Shown one piece after another: positions 58,285 to 64,000 of a stretch of 64,000 nucleotides of DNA (within the stretch, counting starts at the first letter, position 1; every line of letters starts with the position of its first letter). Position numbers and translations under genes: made by a program. Source of the DNA: Lolium rigidum (Eukaryota > Streptophyta > Magnoliopsida > Poales > Poaceae); contig NW_025901023.1 in the NCBI RefSeq assembly GCF_022539505.1, forward strand, positions 1 to 64,000, given 5' to 3'. Below the pieces are notes generated by a model. It did no database searches and was not told the DNA's origin. It saw only the letters and a program-made list of their open reading frames with translations.

Positions 58285-61200
58285 TGTAACACCCCAACTT
58301 TTGCAACCTTGTTTAGTTGTCCTTAGTGCAAAAATTAGGGGGAACAAAAACTTTTTCCTAAAAGCCAATTATTGCCTTGATCTGTTTGTTAGAATGAATT
58401 GCTTTGATCTGTTGGTAGATGAATTGTCTTGAATTGTTTGTTGAGTTTTGTCTTGAGCTACCTCAAAGAACAACACCTCTAGTGGTTAGACAAACAACTC
58501 ACCTAATAAAACACATGTGTGGCTTAGGAAAAATTGTTTTCCTCTTTACTACATTAAACCCTTCCACTTATGGCAACATGTTTGTGCCTCCTTAAAATTC
58601 ATCTTTGTGGTATAACCTAGCTCAAACCATCCTTGATCCAAACTTGGGATCATCTACCTCTTTCTATATCCTCCTCTTATACCCTAGTCAAAAACCCCTC
58701 AAAACATCACAATTTTGGTTAAGTCCTAAATCTGTTTTCAGGTTCCATTTTGGAGCCCCTGGATTAAGCTAACCCTTGCCATCCAAGGCAATGCACATGG
58801 TCCTGGATCTACCTTGTCATGAGCACCTCCCAACCATGTCCTTGCCTTGAACCATATCTCTCTTATACCCACTTATCCTTGATGATGTTGAAGCCAAGTC
58901 GTTAAGAAGTTCTGGCAGGCTTAAAAAGTTCAAACTTTGGTAGTTGATCTTTAAGCACCCTCAGCTGTTATTGTTAACCTCAATGCATGGATCTCATGTA
59001 TGCAACACCCTCTACAACTTCCACGTCTTGCATGTCCCAATATACCTCTACAATTCTTATATTCACTTGATCTTCTACCCTATCCACTATTTCAGCACTA
59101 GATCACTTGCTCCTCTCATATCTTGTTTTTATTTTAATCCATGTTTAATCGCCACAAAACCAAGAGTGAAGATGGTAGCCACATTATGTAGCCACCCTCC
59201 ACCCTTGAGATCACTCCTCCCAAAATATTTTATTTGCCAAAAATCCTATTTAAGATTCTTCTCTAATTTTCACTACAAAACTAATCCTAGTTTTATCAAA
59301 GCTTCTCAAACCTTTAAAGTAGGAAATGTGGATGGTGTTTTGCATCATCTCATTTCCTTCAACCCAAAAATACCTTCTATAAAAATATTTATTCTATTCC
59401 TTCTTTATAACAAAATGCATGTTATGGTATTCATACCATTTCTTGCCATCCTTTTTCTCATACTCAATTTGAAGAAAACTCTACCTTGCTTTATAAAGAT
59501 AGTAGGACTTTTTGAACCCCATTACTCCCTAGCTACTCTCAACTTTTTCAAAATACTTTTGAAATGAATTTCTTTCAAAATTGACCATAGTCATAGAAGG
59601 TGATCCCTTATGTAGATCAAATGTTTTCAAATTTAAATGGCAACCCATGTACATCAAGTGCCCCTATCTAAACCCTCTATCCACCTGAACACTATCATCA
59701 CATCCTAATTTGATCAATTTCTTGCTTGATCCTACAAGTTGTTTGACCTCCACCTCCCTCTCAAATTTTTTTCTTTGATCACTTTAATTTTTCTCCGAGG
59801 AAAGTTGGGAGCTAGCCATCTCCAATACCAACTCTTCTATGATCTACATTACCACTTTGACTTTGAGCTTGTCCATTTTTGGCTTGCGCAAGAATGTGGC
59901 CGGCCAAGCCATGCATGGGCATCCGATGCCCTAGCATCATCTCTCTCTCACTTATGGCCAAACCAACCAGAACCCTGCACCACACCCTCCCCTCTATCTC
60001 TCTCTGGCTATAGCTATAGTACCTTCTTAATGATGAATGGTCTTGGGAAGGAGAAGAGAATAAGGGTGGCACATGAGCACGGTTTTGACCAAAACCGTGA
60101 TGAGATCTTGCTGCAGCCCTCTCCTCCATCCACCAGCACGAGGTACATGAACCCATGCAATCCCTGCACCCTACCCTACAGCTCTAGCCAACCCTAGTCC
60201 CCTCCTCTCTCCATGTCTCACGGTGGTCACCACATTCTTGGTTAGCACTGCAGCCAGCGCCTCAGCCCCCGAGGCCGCGCCAGTGAGACGTTATTTCATC
60301 CCTCTACCCGATGTGTATAGTCCCGAGGCCCGCCCTACCTTGTAGAAACCATGCCATGCCCTCCATTGGACGTGGTCACCTCCGTTTTGGATGCCGTCGC
60401 GTTCCCGAATTTCGGGAGCATCAGCAGCCGTGCCCAGCTACACACTGCAAAGGCACCGTGTCTTGACCGAGATGCCATGATCACTTCCCTCCCGCGTGCC
60501 CCCTCTTTCCATCTGGATCTACCAAACACCATCGTGCACGCGCAGACATCGCCTCGTTTCGCGAGACTCAGTACGCGTTTCTCCTCGAGTTCAGCAACAC
60601 TGGATCCGGCTTTGAATGCCCTACACAATGGCACCGCTTGCCCGTCCAACAATGCTCGTCCCCGACGCGTCCTCATCACCCTACACCACGTCCACCGTCA
60701 GCCCGTGATCAGCTATAAAGAGCCACCCAGCCAGCCAGCCTCTCCCTTCGCCTACTCTCCACTCCGCACCACCTCGCCCACCTCCCAGAAGACCACGCAG
60801 AAGACACCGAGGCGTTCTGCCGCTGCTGCTCGCCGGAGAAGAAAAAAGTGCCGGCGTGGTCGCGTGAGGGCAGCGAGCGGGAGGAGCTCGCCCCCGACAT
60901 CCCTGTCCCTCCCTATCTACCCCATTCTCCTTGTTGTCTTCCTCTCTGTCTAACGCCCATCTGCACGCAACCCAGGTCCGCCGACAGCCGCCACCGTCGA
61001 ACTCGAGCCGGGGAGACCGCGAGGAAGGAGTCCTCGGGAGGAACCGCCGCAGGAAGAGAGGGAGGCGCCGAGCGCGCCTGGACGCCCCAACCCGCCGCTC
61101 CCCCGCCGGAGCCTCGCCGCCAACCGCCGCCACCCGCCGGTAAGCGCCCGGCCGCCCCTCTCCTGTCTATCGTGTCCGCCTCGGGTGCCTGGACGGAGGA

Positions 61201-63989
61201 GAACGCGACTCCCAGGTCGTCCTCCGTCTACCAATCGAAGCGCTGCGTGGCCACTTGCCACGTAGGCCTGGCCCGCCTGGGCCCCTCCCTTTTCTTTTTT
61301 TTCTCCCCACCTTTCCACCTGGAAACCTCCTGGGCCGGCCCAAATTCCCACCCCGCACGGCCCAGGGACTTCCCGCCCCTTTCCACTCGTTTAAATTTTT
61401 GAAAATTGCTGTTAAATTATGATAGAAACCAGTGGCACTGTTTTGTGTATATCTCGAGTTATACAAATCCAAATCAAGTGAAACAAAATGCATTAGTTCA
61501 GAAATTTATATACCTTTCCAATGTCACTGACCTTGTATTTTTAGGTTTTTGTACGATTTTTAATGTATTAAACATGACCTCTGTATTCTGGTTAGTATTT
61601 CTAATGCCTAAAACTGTAGGTTTAATACTTTTGGATGAATCCAATTGTGTTAATCTTGTTTTGTTACTGTCCATCTAGGAAAAATATCTTTAGTCTTTGT
61701 TCATGAAAATTTAACTCTGTTCGTGAGTGTATGTGTGTCACATGCAATGTTAGAATTAAAAATCTATTTGTTTTATCCAAAACCTTGCCACCCATTTTGT
61801 TTTAAAATTAGCCCAACAATGAATTGTTACTGTTACATAACTCCCCTGCGTATTTCTTTTACATTTCATTTAAAAACTTGGATCTTGAGTTTGGTATTGA
61901 TTGTATGTATTGTTTATTTTTGCGACGCTAGACACAAACGAGGGAGAAGTTGAAGGGGAAGAATTTGGAGAAGGTTTTAAGGAGGACCAGGGACAAGCCA
62001 ACCAAGGCAAGCCATCTTTTGATCTCTGATGTGATGTCTCTTGGATGTCATCTTGTTGCTATCATTAGCATTTTGGTTCTATGTTTGATGATCTCCATAT
62101 TGTTGTCATCTATGCTTGAATGCAAGCATGATATCTCTATTAGTTTTTTTTTCTTGTCAAGGTCTTGGTAATTAGTTGGGTGTATGGTATCATGGCCATT
62201 GCTATCCAACTTGTTTTCTATATTTAGCTTGAACATATTCCACCTCGGGACAAGATTCATACTACACCACCTTCTAGTGTAGAGGTATCAATACCATGAT
62301 CTTGGTGTATTCTCAAATTGTGATGAGTATGCCTAATTCCCTAAATGGTGTTGGTGTTGGTCAATTCTCATCCCTATCTATTGATTTGGGTTAGATAGCA
62401 CCACAAATCTGAAAGTATATTTCCTCTTATGTTGTCATAATACATGCTTAGCTCAAGCAAGTATGATCCACTCCAATACCTCTTTTTCATACCCTCAATG
62501 GCGCGATGACCCTCATCTCGGCCATAGTGTTGTATTAGTTCAACTCATGAAACTTTAGGTTGAGAAACCCTCAAGGTTTACCTTGTTGTAAATGTTTACG
62601 AAAACCTTGGGTGAGGCAACTTTTCCCAAGTGTATGGTTTATGAAGACAAAAAGGGATCTTGTCAAAGATGTTGGAGAAAAGGAATGTGTGTGTGAGTTG
62701 AGTTTTTGAGAAAAACGACACACGTTTCTTTGTATTCGCCCAGAACAATTACACAGCGCAACCACATTATCCAAAGTGGGTACGGGCTTAGTCTGACGTC
62801 TGTTGAAATTGGCATGAGCCACCTTCACAACTCTCTAGGGAGGGTCACGACGACCTCCGACGCCGGGTTGCGCTCTGGAGGAGGCAATACACTGTAGGTT
62901 CCTATAGCCGGACGATTACTGAGGGTCTTTTGTCATGGTGCCGGAGATACACTCAAAAGGAGGTATGCTGCCGGGGTGCCGGGAAGGGGTAAGCCCGCAG
63001 GGAAGGAATCATGTCAAGGGAGATGGGCGAAGAACTATGACTGATTATCCGAGCCTCGCATACTTTTGTATGTCGAACCGGGGATGATCCCGGCAGATTT
63101 GTCGGTTCTTGTGGTGAAAGTGCGCACACTCTGCAGAGTTAAAACTATTCGAATAGCCGCGTCCGCGGTCATGGACGGTTGGGATGGCCGTTACCGAGCT
63201 GTGTCGAGTTTTGTTTTATAAAGTGCTTTACAAAGAAAGAGAATGTGTTGGGTGTACCGGAATGGTACGGGAAGGCTTGTGCCGACCATATGGAGATGGT
63301 CGAGGAAAAAGGAACAAATTGGGTAAACCATTCCTAGTGTTTCATGTAGAGGAACTCTTCTTCAATAAAGATATAGAGATGTCATAGTTTATCCTTTGAA
63401 GTATCTTCTTCAATAAAGATATACCATTGTCATAGGACTACCTTAGTGTCCCCATCACTTGAGATGCTGGGATGCTATATCCACAAGAGAAACTATTTCT
63501 CTTCTTCATGCTATTTTCCACAAGAGAAATTAGCTCTTCCCTCTTGTCATCTTAGATTAGCATTTGTTATATTGCACTCTTGCAAAGTACCTTCTTGATG
63601 GTTTGCGAGTACAATTCCAATGTACTCACGGCTTTGTCCCTGGCTATTTACTTAGCCAGACTTGGAGAAACATGACGGATGAAGAAGGAGTTGACGACGT
63701 CTATGCGAGCTAGGAACGTCTTCCCAGTCAGTTGCCTGTAGGATTTATGGCAGATGACTTGGGTACTACGCTGCTGAAGTGATGATGCTACTCTGATGTT
63801 TAGTTAGGCCTTTCGAGGCTATTATGTAAGTATCGGTCATGTGACCATGTTGTAATTTTCTTATTCCGCTTTGTAATGGATGGTGTAATTTGATATCAGT
63901 TTGGTTATGTGTTCACGGCGCACTGATCATGGGATCGTGAACTGTATACATAACAGGGAATTTCGGACAGCTAGTCCGGGGTCCCCACA
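58285..63989 (+). repeat. 3' LTR of the LARD-like element
   Basis: 5705 bp, uninterrupted, the best reference in the window for this LTR family. Long frames in its GC-rich part (60351-61402) differ in length from those in the 5' LTR because an A-run changes by one base, so they are not conserved proteins. Confidence 0.9.
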
Positions 63990-64000
63990 AGTACAAAAGT
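63990..64000 (+). other. Resumption of the Copia integrase after the LARD-like element
   Basis: It starts with the second AGTAC target copy. Joined conceptually to 49161, the frame FFFKY continues with a lysine codon, as expected for a Copia integrase. The rest of pol lies beyond the window. Confidence 0.7.

Larger units (their letters stand above)
49162..63989 (+). mobile_element. LARD-like LTR retrotransposon, complete, no coding domain
   Basis: Two 5.7 kb LTRs start TGTAACACCCC and end GGGGTCCCCACA. The target duplication AGTAC is perfect (49157-49161 and 63990-63994). The primer site TGGTATCAGAGC is at 56336-56347. The internal region is only about 1.95 kb with no gag or pol, and a polypurine-rich stretch precedes the 3' LTR. 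Very long LTRs with a short non-coding interior define LARDs (Sukkula-type in barley). The 5' LTR carries a nested solo LTR. By eye the two LTRs are nearly identical, so insertion is recent. Confidence 0.85.
21560..64000 (+). mobile_element. Copia retrotransposon (5' LTR, gag, protease, partial integrase), disrupted by nested insertions
   Basis: Parts visible are the 5' LTR (about 21560-22313 continued at 44848-45297), an initiator-Met-type primer site at 45300, and gag-pol at 45346-49161. After the LARD insertion, integrase resumes at 63990-64000. RT, RNase H and the 3' LTR lie outside the window. The order protease then integrase is diagnostic of Copia. The promoter-proximal palindromes and long coiled-coil spacer recall the Triticeae Maximus type, but that name is from memory. 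Two independent insertions and several stops show the copy is old. The 5' boundary is approximate, because I could not find the TG start or target duplication with certainty. Confidence 0.75.

Overview
The window is repeat-dense plant DNA that I read as an intergenic block from a Triticeae grass (wheat, Aegilops or barley type). Evidence: LTR ends of the types 'TGATACGTCTCCAACG', 'TGATACGTCCAAAACG' and 'TGTAACACCCC', Athila-lineage elements with a tRNA-Asp primer site, a LARD-like element with LTRs of about 5.7 kb, Stowaway-type MITEs and CACTA termini. I found no intact host gene, tRNA, rRNA or CRISPR array. Every coding region I can support is transposon-derived and nearly all are broken by frameshifts or stops.

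Layout. 1-102: end of a CACTA transposon that enters from the left. 103-969: GC-rich minisatellite DNA with no clear gene. 970-8900: an unclassified element of about 7.8 kb lying between TA microsatellites. It has hairpin-forming inverted termini, a strand-biased dispersed motif (GTGAACTTC) and, on the minus strand, a series of GC-rich exon-like islands. 8901-10053: two MITEs. 10295-20318: a minus-strand solo LTR (TSD CGCTG) of about 3.4 kb, split by a 6.6 kb plus-strand LINE pseudo-element (ORF1, endonuclease, reverse transcriptase, zf-RVT). 20621-20770: another Stowaway MITE.

From about 21.56 kb to beyond the right edge lies one plus-strand Copia element that has taken two separate groups of insertions. 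Its 5' LTR holds a solo LTR (22314-44842). That holds a minus-strand, non-autonomous Athila-type element of the same family (22814-44043). That holds a solo LTR of a LARD-like family (25502-40850, TSD CTTAG). That holds a Sabrina-like Athila element (26044-35362, TSD GCAAC), which itself carries a CACTA fragment. Its gag-pol (45346-49161) is interrupted in the integrase by a full LARD-like element (49162-63989, TSD AGTAC). The 5' LTR of that element holds a further solo LTR (53879-55338, TSD CCGGG). The integrase resumes at 63990.

The insertion order is therefore readable: Copia first, then the solo-LTR ancestor, the antisense relative, the LARD-like solo LTR, the Sabrina-like element, and the CACTA fragment in it. 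The second branch is Copia, then LARD, then solo LTR. The least explained part of the window is the GTGAACTTC-rich element at 1044-8866.
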